Of a DNA stretch of 64,000 nucleotides, positions 25,155 through 33,841 are shown piece by piece. The notes under the pieces were generated by a model. It made no database searches, was not told where the DNA came from, and was given only the letters and a program-made list of their open reading frames with translations. The position numbers were made by a program, and so were the translations under genes. Position 1 is the first letter of the stretch, and every line of letters begins with the position of its first letter. The DNA is from JBGCDD01 sp045105075 (GTDB lineage Bacteria > Pseudomonadota > Alphaproteobacteria > Rhodobacterales > Rhodobacteraceae). Location of the stretch: assembly GCA_045105075.1 (NCBI GenBank), contig JBGCDD010000022.1:6603-70602 (forward strand). The letters run 5' to 3'.

Positions 25155-26366
25155 TCAGATGATGCCCTTGGCGCGCATCTCGTCCTGTTGATCGCCGCTG
25201 AGGCCCAACAGATCGCCAAAGACATAGCCATTGTCCGCCCCCAATTCCGGACCCACATGGCGCACGGCACCCGGCGTATCGCTGAGCTTGGGCGCCACGT
25301 TCTGCATGCGGATCGGGCCGAAATCAGGGTGATCGACCTTAACAATCGCGTCGCGGGCTTTGAAATGTTCGTCCTTCATCATGTCTTCGGCTTTATAGAT
25401 CAAACCACAGGGCACGCCGTGTTCGTTCATTTTCGCTTCGAGCACGTCCAGCGGGATCGTGCGCGTCCAATCATTGATCATGCCGTCCAGTTCGCCCTGA
25501 TGGCGCCCCCGCGCGGAATGGGTGGCATAGCGGTCATCGCTGGCCAGTTCGGGGCGGCCCATCGCTTCGGCCAGACGTTTGAACACGGTGTCCTGATTGG
25601 CCGCGATCAGCAACAGCTTGCCATCGGACGTATCAAACACATTGCTGGGCGACACATTGGGCAGGATCGCGCCAGTGCGTTCACGCACATAGCCGGCAAC
25701 GTCATATTCGGTGACCAGCGATTCCATCATGTTCAGGACGGCCTCGTAAATCGCCGAATCCACCACCTGACCCTTGCCTGTCCGCTCGCGCGCGTGGATC
25801 GCCATGAGCGCACCCTGAAACGCGTGCATCGCGGCCAGCTCATCACCGATGGAAATGCCCATGCGGCTTGGCTGTGTGCTGGGATCGCCCACAACATAGC
25901 GCATTCCGCCCATCGCCTCACCAATCGCGCCGTAACCTGCGCGCGCCGAATAGGGCCCGGTCTGGCCAAAGCCGGTCACCCGCACCATGACCAGCTTGGG
26001 GTTGATTTTGCTCAGCTCTTCATAGCCAAGGTTCCAACGCTCCATCGTGCCGGGGCGGAAGTTTTCGATCAGAATATCGGCGGATTTGACCAGCTCGCGC
26101 ACCATCTGCTGACCCTCGGGCGTGCGCAAATTCATCGTGATCGATTTCTTGTTGCGCGCCACAACCGGCCACCAAAGAGACTTGCCATGGGGTTTTTCGC
26201 GGCCCCACTGGCGCATTGGATCGCCGACCTCGGGGGCTTCGATTTTGATGACTTCGGCGCCAAAATCCGCTAGAAGCTGGCCACAGAACGGGCCCGCCAA
26301 CAGCTGGCCCATTTCGATCACTCGCAGGTCAGTCAATGGTCCCTGTCGCGTTTGGTCTTTCGCCAT
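25155..26366 (-). CDS. CaiB/BaiF family (class III) CoA-transferase
   Basis: The 403-residue protein begins with the family signature (LRVIEMGQLLAGPFCGQLLADFGAEVIKIE) and has NKKSITMNLRTPEGQ and ENFRPGTMERW. The catalytic Asp region of the family is represented by IYEAVLNMMESL. These enzymes move CoA between carboxylic acids. It is the first gene of the long minus-strand operon and is divergent from an HMG-CoA-lyase-like gene, which suggests that an acyl-CoA formed here is cleaved there. Confidence 0.92.
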   Translation of the reverse strand: MAKDQTRQGPLTDLRVIEMGQLLAGPFCGQLLADFGAEVIKIEAPEVGDPMRQWGREKPHGKSLWWPVVARNKKSITMNLRTPEGQQMVRELVKSADILIENFRPGTMERWNLGYEELSKINPKLVMVRVTGFGQTGPYSARAGYGAIGEAMGGMRYVVGDPSTQPSRMGISIGDELAAMHAFQGALMAIHARERTGKGQVVDSAIYEAVLNMMESLVTEYDVAGYVRERTGAILPNVSPSNVFDTSDGKLLLIAANQDTVFKRLAEAMGRPELASDDRYATHSARGRHQGELDGMINDWTRTIPLDVLEAKMNEHGVPCGLIYKAEDMMKDEHFKARDAIVKVDHPDFGPIRMQNVAPKLSDTPGAVRHVGPELGADNGYVFGDLLGLSGDQQDEMRAKGII

Positions 26367-26385
26367 GGTCGTCCCCCATCCCGTA

Positions 26386-26423
26386 TTGACGACCCTAAGA
26401 TCATCCTATTTGGTATACCAAAT
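26386..26423. promoter_or_regulatory. divergent promoter region with perfect 16-bp palindrome ATTTGGTATACCAAAT
   Basis: ATTTGGTATACCAAAT at 26408-26423 is a perfect palindrome with the TGGTATACCA core known for FCD-type GntR operators. TTGACG (26386-26391) followed after 15 bases by TATTTG (26407-26412) could be a plus-strand promoter overlapped by the palindrome. It lies between the CaiB and HMG-lyase-like genes; the GntR regulator encoded at 27346 is the likely ligand. Confidence 0.75.
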
Positions 26424-26440
26424 TAGAGAGGTGCGACAGA

Positions 26441-27346
26441 ATGGCCAGCGATTTTTTTGAAATTATCGAAGTTTCGCCAAGAGACGGGATACAAAACGAA
26501 AAAACGCTGCTTTCAACGGCGGACAAGCTGCATCTGATCGGCATGGCAGTCGACGCCGGGATTCGCCGCGCCGAGGTGACAAGTTTCGTCAATCCAAAGC
26601 GCGTGCCGCAAATGGCAGATGCCGAAGACGTGGCGCGCGGATTGCCGCATGGCCCTGCGCGGTACATCGGTCTGACCCTGAACCAACGCGGATTTGACCG
26701 CGCGGTGGCCACTGGTTTGCACGAGGCGAACTTTGTGGTTGTCGCCTCTGATACCTTCAACCGCAAGAATCAGGGCGTTGGCACCCAAGACAGCATTGCC
26801 GCCTTTTCGACGATCAAGGCGCAGGCGCCCGACAGTATCCGAGTTGGCCTGACCATTGGCGCGGCGTTCGGCTGTCCGTTTGAAGGCGAGGTGCCGCTGG
26901 CGCGCCTGATGCAAGTGGTCGAGGACTGCATGGCGCACAACCCGTTCGAGCTGGCGCTGGCCGACACCATCGGCGTCGCCAGCCCGCGCGACATCACCCA
27001 GCGGGTCGGCGCGGTGCGTGCGGCTTTTCCAGACGTGCCGATCCGGCTTCACCTGCACAACACGCGCAACACCGGTCTGGCCAATGCTTGGGCCGGGATC
27101 GAGGCCGGCGCAAAAAGCCTCGATTCCAGTCTGGGCGGGGTTGGCGGCTGCCCGTTTGCGCCGCGCGCCACCGGCAACATTCCAACCGAAGATCTGGTTT
27201 ACATGCTGGAACGCTCGGGCGTGGCCACGGGCATTGACCTTGATCAAGCCATCCGCGCGGCCGAATGGCTTGAAACGGTGCTGGGCAAAACCGTGCCCGG
27301 CATGGTGATGAAGGCGGGCGGCTTTCCCAGTGTTCAGGCCGCGTGA
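26441..27346 (+). CDS. hydroxymethylglutaryl-CoA lyase family protein
   Basis: The 301-residue TIM-barrel protein has the lyase hallmarks: EVSPRDGIQNE near the start, the HLHN metal-binding motif and the signature GGVGGCPFAPRATGNIPTED with its catalytic Cys. The family cleaves 3-hydroxy-3-methylglutaryl-CoA to acetoacetate and acetyl-CoA; relatives cleave other branched 3-hydroxyacyl-CoA esters. With the divergent CoA-transferase it could activate and cleave a dicarboxylic acid. The exact substrate is open. Confidence 0.9.
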   Translation: MASDFFEIIEVSPRDGIQNEKTLLSTADKLHLIGMAVDAGIRRAEVTSFVNPKRVPQMADAEDVARGLPHGPARYIGLTLNQRGFDRAVATGLHEANFVVVASDTFNRKNQGVGTQDSIAAFSTIKAQAPDSIRVGLTIGAAFGCPFEGEVPLARLMQVVEDCMAHNPFELALADTIGVASPRDITQRVGAVRAAFPDVPIRLHLHNTRNTGLANAWAGIEAGAKSLDSSLGGVGGCPFAPRATGNIPTEDLVYMLERSGVATGIDLDQAIRAAEWLETVLGKTVPGMVMKAGGFPSVQAA

Positions 27347-28011
27347 TGGATGGCGATTCCAAAGTACCGGCGCGCGATCTGGCTTATGAAGCCATCCGCG
27401 CGCGCATCATGTCCGGCGATTTACCCGAAGGCAAACGGCTGAAGGAACAATCGCTGGCCAGCGAAATGGGTCTGTCGCGCACGCCGGTGCGCGATGCCAT
27501 CAACCGACTGGTGCACGAAGGCTTTGCCGAGCGCGGCGAGGGCTATTCGACCCGCGTTGCACAATTTCCCGAAAACGAGCTGGACCAGATTTTCGAAATC
27601 CGCCGCCGTCTGGAATGCTACGCCGCCGAACGGGCTGCCGAGCGTGCGAGCGTCGATCAGCTTGACCAACTGGACGCGCTGACCACCGAAATGGAGGCGC
27701 TGACCCCGCCTGAAACCGACGCTGATTATTCGCGGATCTCCCAGATAAATTCGGCGTTTCATCGCATTATTTGCGAGGCGGCCCAATCACCCCGGCTGAT
27801 GGCGGTGCTGGCGATGTCGGTCGACATTGGCATCGTGTCGCGCACCTATCACAGCTATTCCCCCGCCGATCTGGTCCGTTCAGCGCGCCATCACCGCGAG
27901 CTGGTCGATGCGATGCGCGCGCGGGCGCCAGATTGGGCCAGCTCGGTGATGTCCAGCCATGTGATGGCCGCGGCGCGCTGTGCCGCCCGGCGCAATCAAG
28001 GCAGTGCTTGA
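27346..28011 (+). CDS. GntR family regulator, FCD domain
   Basis: The start is the ATG at 27346, sharing a base with the lyase stop (TGATG); a GTG at 27343 is an alternative. The 221-residue protein has an N-terminal winged HTH (LKEQSLASEMGLSRTPVRDAINRL) and an FCD C-terminal domain with the expected His (NSAFHRI, HHRELV). It is co-transcribed with the lyase and probably represses both divergent operons through the palindrome at 26408-26423. Confidence 0.9.
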   Translation: MDGDSKVPARDLAYEAIRARIMSGDLPEGKRLKEQSLASEMGLSRTPVRDAINRLVHEGFAERGEGYSTRVAQFPENELDQIFEIRRRLECYAAERAAERASVDQLDQLDALTTEMEALTPPETDADYSRISQINSAFHRIICEAAQSPRLMAVLAMSVDIGIVSRTYHSYSPADLVRSARHHRELVDAMRARAPDWASSVMSSHVMAAARCAARRNQGSA

Positions 28012-28019
28012 TCGCGAAT

Positions 28020-28253
28020 ATGGCGCATAAAAACAAAGTGATACGTTCGATCAACGCAGAAGGTGAAAACCGCTGCGTCGACATCCTGCACCACCCCGAT
28101 GGCGCCTTTGGCTACTGCGAATACCGCCGAGATCCGGAAGACGCGAGGGGCTGGCACCCGGTTGGTGCCCCGCCGCGATTTGACCATCCAACCGCCCAAG
28201 CCGCGCTGGATCAAGCGTTGCAAGATGTGGTTTGGCTTAGGTTGTTTGTCTAA
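28020..28253 (+). CDS. small hypothetical protein, 77 residues
   Basis: A 77-residue frame starts at the ATG at 28020, eight bases after the GntR stop. The sequence (MAHKNKVIRSINAEGENRCVD..., FGYCEYRRDPEDARGW) is soluble with mixed charge, ending DQALQDVVWLRLF. It looks like a folded small domain rather than a shadow frame, but I do not recognise it. The stop overlaps the convergent E1 gene's stop by 4 bases. Confidence 0.65.
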   Translation: MAHKNKVIRSINAEGENRCVDILHHPDGAFGYCEYRRDPEDARGWHPVGAPPRFDHPTAQAALDQALQDVVWLRLFV

Positions 28254-30430
28254 TCACGCAGCACATCAAGTGCCGCGACAACAATGCTTTCGCGCGACGG
28301 CATGGTTGCGCCATAAGCAGGGCCAGTGGCGATAAAGCTGTCCTCAGCGGCCAGCCTGTTGGCCAAAACACCCTGCTCGACAAGCAGCGTCATCAGCCCT
28401 TCTGACACATTCCCCGAGCGGCGGCATTCATCGACGATCAGCACCTTTGAGCAGCCTTTGACCGCACCAAGCAGCGCGTCTTGCGGCAGCGGCGACAGCC
28501 AGCGCAAATCAATCACGCGTGTCGCAACACCCTGATCTGCAAGGTCCTTTTGCGCCTGACAGGACAGATAAAACCCATTACCATAGGTCACAATCGCCAG
28601 ATCGGTGCCCACACCGTTTTGCCCAACTTCACCCAATGCAACCGTCTGATCCGGTGCGGGGTATCTGTGCATCCAGCCACCATCTTTGGCATCCTTCAGA
28701 TCGCGCATCGGATAAAGTGCGATGGGCTCAAGAAACACAACAAGGCGCTGTTCTTCGCGCGCCAAACGCACGCATTCGCGCAGCATCCGCGCCGCATCTG
28801 CGCCATTGGACGGGCACGCCAGGATCACCCCGGGAATGTCGCGCAGCACGGCCAATGAATTGTCATTGTGAAAATGCCCGCCAAAGCCCTTTTGATAGCC
28901 CAGACCCGCAACCCGCACGACCATCGGATTGGTGAACGCGCCATTGCTGAAGAACGGCAAGGTCGCCGCCTCGCCGCGCAGTTGGTCCTCGGCGTTGTGC
29001 AAATAGGCGAGGAACTGAATTTCCGGGATCGGCACAAATCCGTTATGCGCCATACCAATGGCCAAACCCAGAATACTCTGTTCATCAAGCAGCGTATCGA
29101 CCACGCGGTCGGCCCCAAATCGATTTTGCAGCTTTTGAGTGACCCCGTAGACCCCGCCTTTGCGCCCGACATCTTCGCCCATCACCACAATTTCACCGTG
29201 CGACAACATCAAATCGCTCAGCGCCCAGTTGATCAGCCGCGACATCGGTTGCGGCTCGTCCATGGCGGCCAGATCGCTGCCAAACACCTTGGCCCGCGTC
29301 TCGGGGCTGGGCGTATTTGGCACCCGGCACGTCCGCTTGGGCGGGATCAGGCTGGCCATCACCTCGCGCGCATTTTGCAGATGCGGACGTTTGGCAATCT
29401 GCTGTGACGCGCGGGTCACTTGCGCGCAGGTTTCATCGTAAATCGCCAAAGCTGCGTCCGGCTCCAATGCGCCGGATTGGGCCAAAAGCCGCGCGGAATG
29501 CAGCAGCGGATCATTGGCCTCGTCTGCCTCAACCTCGGCACGGCTGAGATAGGTCGTTGGCACATCCGCCCCCGCATGGCCGTAAAGACGCACGGTGCGC
29601 AGGTGCAAAAACGCCGGTTTCCGCTGGCGGCGCACATAGTCAGCCGCCTGCTGCGCGGCGCCAAAAGCATCATATAAATCAAGACCATCACCTTGAAAAT
29701 AGCGCACTCCCGGGCGGTTGTTCATGGTGTTTTCGATCCAGCCTTTGGGCGTTTTGACCGAAATACCGATGCCATTGTCTTCGCACACAAACAACAGCGG
29801 CATTGGCACCGATTGCACCGCCGCCCAGCCCGCCGCATTGATCGCGCCCTGCGCCGTCGAGTGGTTGGCCGAGGCATCGCCAAATGACGCCATCACCAGC
29901 GCATCTGTCGGCATCACCTGGTGTTCGGGAGCAAGCCGGCGCGCGGCGGCCACCGAATAGGCCGCGCCCATCGCTTTTGGCAGGTGGCTGGCGATGGTCG
30001 AGGTTTGCGGCGGAATCATCAACGCCCGCGAGCCCAGAACTTTGTGCCGCCCGCCCGAAATCGGATCATCTGCCGCGCAGGCAAAAGACAACAACAAATC
30101 GCGCATCGGGTCCTGATCGGCCACCTGGTGCGCGCGCGCGATTTGAAACGCTCCGTCGCGATAGTGCAAAAACGCCATGTCTGTCGGGCGCAAAGCCGCC
30201 GCCACGGCCGCCATACCTTCGTGCCCGGACGACCCGATGGTATAAAACCCCTGCCCCGCTTTCTGCATCGCACGGCTGGTCAAATCCAACGCCCGGCTCA
30301 GCACTTGCGCGCGAAACAGCGCGACAGCTTGCGCGCCCGTCAACGCTCCGCTTGGCGCCTGTCCGGTCGGGAAATCGCGCGCCGCAAGGCGTCGGCGCAG
30401 ATTGGCATCAACGATGGCGGCACGGTCCAT
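28250..30430 (-). CDS. 2-oxoacid dehydrogenase E1, alpha and beta subunits fused
   Basis: The start is the ATG at 30430, six bases after AGGAG; 726 residues. The N-terminal half is E1-alpha-like (thiamine-diphosphate segment FGDASANHSTAQGAINAA, with GDA where GDG is common, and CEDNGIGIS). The C-terminal half is E1-beta-like (NWALSDLMLSHGEIVVMGEDVG, PEIQFLAYLHNAEDQL). It decarboxylates a 2-oxoacid, most likely branched-chain or acetoin-like, and passes the acyl group to an E2. No E2 or E3 gene is nearby. It is divergent from an SDR. Confidence 0.88.
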   Translation of the reverse strand: MDRAAIVDANLRRRLAARDFPTGQAPSGALTGAQAVALFRAQVLSRALDLTSRAMQKAGQGFYTIGSSGHEGMAAVAAALRPTDMAFLHYRDGAFQIARAHQVADQDPMRDLLLSFACAADDPISGGRHKVLGSRALMIPPQTSTIASHLPKAMGAAYSVAAARRLAPEHQVMPTDALVMASFGDASANHSTAQGAINAAGWAAVQSVPMPLLFVCEDNGIGISVKTPKGWIENTMNNRPGVRYFQGDGLDLYDAFGAAQQAADYVRRQRKPAFLHLRTVRLYGHAGADVPTTYLSRAEVEADEANDPLLHSARLLAQSGALEPDAALAIYDETCAQVTRASQQIAKRPHLQNAREVMASLIPPKRTCRVPNTPSPETRAKVFGSDLAAMDEPQPMSRLINWALSDLMLSHGEIVVMGEDVGRKGGVYGVTQKLQNRFGADRVVDTLLDEQSILGLAIGMAHNGFVPIPEIQFLAYLHNAEDQLRGEAATLPFFSNGAFTNPMVVRVAGLGYQKGFGGHFHNDNSLAVLRDIPGVILACPSNGADAARMLRECVRLAREEQRLVVFLEPIALYPMRDLKDAKDGGWMHRYPAPDQTVALGEVGQNGVGTDLAIVTYGNGFYLSCQAQKDLADQGVATRVIDLRWLSPLPQDALLGAVKGCSKVLIVDECRRSGNVSEGLMTLLVEQGVLANRLAAEDSFIATGPAYGATMPSRESIVVAALDVLRD

Positions 30431-30562
30431 GGGATCTCCTGACATCACGACTCGGGGTCTCGGCCCATGTCGCAGAGGAACACCGGGAAAATCCAGCCCC
30501 CTTTTGCGCACCGCGCGGGCACGTTATGAAAGGGGAACAGTTTTGAAACAGAGGATATCCAG

Positions 30563-31348
30563 ATGAGCAACGCTTCATTCGATTTAAGCGGTAAAGTCGC
30601 ACTGATCACAGGCGGCAACGGTGGCATCGGGCTGGGCATGGCCGAGGCCATCGCCAACGCGGGCGGCCAACTGGCGATCTGGGGCACCAATGCGGACAAA
30701 AACGCCGCCGCTGTGGAGACATTGCGCGCCGCCGGCGCCGAGGCCGAAAGCTGGCAATGCGACGTGTCCGACCGCGCGCAGGTCGATGCCGCTATGGCCG
30801 CGACCCTGACGCGATTTGGCCGCGTGGACGGCTGTTTTGCCAATGCCGGCGTGTCCGGGCGCGGCGCGCGGTCGTTCCTTGATATCGACCCCGAAGAATG
30901 GCGCCGGGTTTTGTCGGTCAATCTGGACGGCGTTTACCACACCTATCAGGCCGCTTTGCGCCACATGGTCGAGCGCGCAGACGCCGGTGACCCCGGCGGT
31001 CGGCTGGTGGCGATTTCAAGCCTGGCCTCGGTGTCGGGTGCCGCGATGAACCAGCATTACGCCGCTTCAAAAGGAGCGCTGAACGCGATGACATTCGCGC
31101 TGGCGGTGGAATATGCCCGCCACAAGATCACCGCCAATGCCATTTTGCCTGGTTGGATCGCCACCGACATGACCCAGGACGCGATGGCAAATGAACGTTT
31201 CGCCACCGCCGCAGGCAAGCGCATCCCGGCGCGCCGATGGGGCGAGCCAGCAGATTTCGGCGGCATCGCCACCTATCTGATGAGCGATGCCTCGGCCTAT
31301 CACACCGGCCAATTGCTACAGATCGATGGCGGTTACTGGCGCTTCTAG
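30563..31348 (+). CDS. short-chain dehydrogenase/reductase
   Basis: The 261-residue SDR has ITGGNGGIGLGMAEA, FANAGVSG and the catalytic Ser plus YAASKGALN, and ends with the classical DGGYWRF tail region. GAGGA precedes the ATG. It is divergent from the E1 fusion and convergent with a ThDP enzyme gene (stops overlap by 4 bases). A NAD(P)-dependent alcohol/ketone step in the same pathway is plausible; the substrate is unknown. Confidence 0.92.
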   Translation: MSNASFDLSGKVALITGGNGGIGLGMAEAIANAGGQLAIWGTNADKNAAAVETLRAAGAEAESWQCDVSDRAQVDAAMAATLTRFGRVDGCFANAGVSGRGARSFLDIDPEEWRRVLSVNLDGVYHTYQAALRHMVERADAGDPGGRLVAISSLASVSGAAMNQHYAASKGALNAMTFALAVEYARHKITANAILPGWIATDMTQDAMANERFATAAGKRIPARRWGEPADFGGIATYLMSDASAYHTGQLLQIDGGYWRF

Positions 31349-32904
31349 CACAGCACCTCGATCAATCGCGGCCCCGGCGTGGCAAGCGCCTGGGTCAGCG
31401 CGCGCTCCAGCTCGCTGGTCTCGCTCACCTGTTCGGCGGGCACCCCCATCGATACCGCCATGTCGACGAAATTCAGGTTGGGTCGGTCCAGTGTAAGCAT
31501 GTCAATCGCGCGCGGCCCCGGATTGCCCGCCCCCATATTGGCCAACTCGCCGCGCAAGATCTGGTAGCTGCGATTGGCAAAGATCACCACCGTCACATCA
31601 AGTTCTTCGCGCGCCATCGTCCACAGTGCCTGCACCGTGTACATCGCGCTGCCATCGCCGGTCAGCGCCAGCACTTTGCGCTGGGGCGCGGCGATCGCAG
31701 CCCCTATGGCGACCGGCAGGCCATAGCCGATGGATCCGCCACAATTGTTCAACCAGGTGTGGCGCGGCGCACCCGCTGTGACCGGAAAAAACGCGCGCCC
31801 GGTGGTCACGGATTCATCGACCACAATCGCGTCTTCCGGCATGGTGCGCGCCAAGGCCACGGCGATGGTGTCGGGCGTGATCGCGCCTTGCGCCGCGTCC
31901 GGGATCTGGGCGGGGGCGATATGCGCCGGATTCGTGTCTGTGGCCCCGAGTTGGTCGCGCAAAGCCACCAGCGCGCCGTGCAAATCCTGCCCTGCCGTGG
32001 CCAGTTCGATCACTTGTGCGTCAGGGTCAGTCAGCACAGCCGGCTTGCCGGGATAAGCGAAAAACCCAATCGGCTGGCGGGCACCAAGCAGCACAATCCG
32101 TTTGTAAGGCGCCAGCTTTTTTAACGCGATATCAATAGGATAAGGCACACGACCAATCACGACCCGGCCCGCGCCGCGATCCAGACGCGCATTGGCCCAT
32201 TCCGACAGCAAGTGGCATCCGGTTTGCGCCGCAATCTGACCGGCCATGGCCAGCGCGTCTTCATTCAACGCCGCCCCGCCCAGCAACAACAGACTGTCCG
32301 GCCCGTCAAGCGCGGCGCAGGCGGCCTCTCGTTCGGCCGTTTGAAACGGGGGTCGGGCAGGCGTTTCAAGCGCAGGGCTTTCATGCCCGCCCTCACGCCA
32401 GGCGGTGTCGGATGGCAGCACAAGCGTGGCGATCTGACCGGGGGCAATCTGCGCGGCGGCCACCGCCTCGGCCCCAGCACTTGCGGCCTCGGACGGGCTA
32501 TGCGCCGTACGCACCCAATGCGACACAGGGCGCGCGATGCCTTCGATATCGGCCGTCAGCGGCGCATCAAGTTCAATATGGCTGGGCGCGTGTTCGCCCA
32601 CAATGTTCACCACTCCCGAGCCCGCTTTTTTGGCGTTGTGCAGATTGGCCACGCCGTTGGCCAGCCCCGGCCCCAGATGCAGCAAAGTCGAGGCCGGCTT
32701 GCCCGCGATCCGGAAATAGCCATCCGCCGCACCCGTCGCGACACCTTCAAACAACGTCAGCACACAGCGCATCCCCGGAATGTGGTCCAGCGCGGCGACA
32801 AAATGCATCTCGGAGGTGCCCGGGTTGGTGAAACAGGTGTCGACCCCGCTCGCCAATAGCGTGTGCACCAAGCCGTGCGCGCCGTTCATGTCAGATGTGC
32901 TCAT
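31345..32904 (-). CDS. thiamine-diphosphate enzyme, acetolactate synthase/benzoylformate decarboxylase type
   Basis: The frame is open to 32958, but AAGGA and homology favour the ATG at 32904; 519 residues. The N-terminal domain has the cofactor-activating Glu in TLFEGVATGAADGYFR; the C-terminal domain has the ThDP motif GDGSAMYTVQALWT with the distal Asn (FANRSYQ). It resembles acetolactate synthase large-subunit paralogues used in catabolism. It is followed by no small subunit, so 2-oxoacid decarboxylation or carboligation is more likely than branched-chain synthesis. Confidence 0.88.
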   Translation of the reverse strand: MSTSDMNGAHGLVHTLLASGVDTCFTNPGTSEMHFVAALDHIPGMRCVLTLFEGVATGAADGYFRIAGKPASTLLHLGPGLANGVANLHNAKKAGSGVVNIVGEHAPSHIELDAPLTADIEGIARPVSHWVRTAHSPSEAASAGAEAVAAAQIAPGQIATLVLPSDTAWREGGHESPALETPARPPFQTAEREAACAALDGPDSLLLLGGAALNEDALAMAGQIAAQTGCHLLSEWANARLDRGAGRVVIGRVPYPIDIALKKLAPYKRIVLLGARQPIGFFAYPGKPAVLTDPDAQVIELATAGQDLHGALVALRDQLGATDTNPAHIAPAQIPDAAQGAITPDTIAVALARTMPEDAIVVDESVTTGRAFFPVTAGAPRHTWLNNCGGSIGYGLPVAIGAAIAAPQRKVLALTGDGSAMYTVQALWTMAREELDVTVVIFANRSYQILRGELANMGAGNPGPRAIDMLTLDRPNLNFVDMAVSMGVPAEQVSETSELERALTQALATPGPRLIEVLC

Positions 32905-32917
32905 CGGGTGTCCTTTT

Positions 32918-33841
32918 TCAAAATCCGTGATTCTTTTTGATACCGGCCAACGCCACAAGCGCGGCGTCGCGGCGCTGTTGCAATGTGTCCGCGTCGGGCA
33001 TCGCGCTGAGAATAGCGTCCATTTCGGCCACCAACTGGTCCTTCAGCGGCGCGTCCAATGCGCTCTGGCCCAACTCGCGCCAACGCGCTTCTTGCGTGGG
33101 GCCCAGATGGTCAAGATAGTGGCGATATCCCCCCGGCCCGCCGCCCAAATGGTAGGTCAGGTGTGGGCCCATAAACGCCCACCGCATGCCCGGCCCATAG
33201 GCGATGGCGCGGTCGATATCGGCGACATCCGCAATGCCTTCGGCCACCATGTGCACCGCCTCGCGGTACAGTGCGGCGGTCAGACGATTGGCAAGGTGAC
33301 CGGGCACCTCTTTGCGCACCCGGATCGGCACCCGGTTGAGCGCGCGGTAGATCGTTTCGGCCCGGTCCACAGTCTGTTCAGTCGTCAGTCGACCCGCCAC
33401 CATTTCGACCATCGCCACCATATGCGGCGGGTTCATCGGATGGGCGACCAGCAACCGTTCAGGGGCTTGCATATGGGCCTGAATATCACTGGCCATCAGC
33501 GATGACGTACTGGAGGCGACGATCACATCAGGAGCAATCACCTGTTCCAATTCCCCCATCAGAGCTTGTTTGACCTCGATCCGGTCGGGACCGTTTTCTT
33601 GAACAAAATCAATATCTTTTAGTGTCTTCATGTCTGTGCTGACGGTGGCTTTCGCCGGCGTTGCGGCTTGCGTCAAACCCAGCGCCTGTAGATTTGGCCA
33701 AGCCCGCGCGACGAACTCATCCACTTCGCGCGCCGTTTCTGGGCGTGGATCAACCACGCTGACCCTGTGCCCGTGGGCAAGGAACAACGCCGTCCAACTT
33801 TGCCCGATCAACCCTGCGCCAAGAACGCCGAAATGGCTCAT
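32918..33841 (-). CDS. 3-hydroxyacyl-CoA dehydrogenase family (L-carnitine dehydrogenase-like)
   Basis: The long upstream frame overlaps the ligase gene; the start is the ATG at 33841 (MSHFGVLGAGLIGQSW), overlapping the ligase stop by ATGA. The 307-residue protein has the NAD-binding GAGLIG, the VQENGPDRIEVK segment and HPMNPPH with the catalytic His. The family includes L-carnitine dehydrogenase and lambda-crystallin-like enzymes. It is co-transcribed with the acyl-CoA ligase upstream. Confidence 0.88.
   Translation of the reverse strand: MSHFGVLGAGLIGQSWTALFLAHGHRVSVVDPRPETAREVDEFVARAWPNLQALGLTQAATPAKATVSTDMKTLKDIDFVQENGPDRIEVKQALMGELEQVIAPDVIVASSTSSLMASDIQAHMQAPERLLVAHPMNPPHMVAMVEMVAGRLTTEQTVDRAETIYRALNRVPIRVRKEVPGHLANRLTAALYREAVHMVAEGIADVADIDRAIAYGPGMRWAFMGPHLTYHLGGGPGGYRHYLDHLGPTQEARWRELGQSALDAPLKDQLVAEMDAILSAMPDADTLQQRRDAALVALAGIKKNHGF

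Noticed and set aside
24777..26273. 498-codon plus-strand frame opposite the CaiB and HTH genes
   Set aside because: His/Arg-rich composition typical of antisense frames in GC-rich genes; the minus strand carries clear families.
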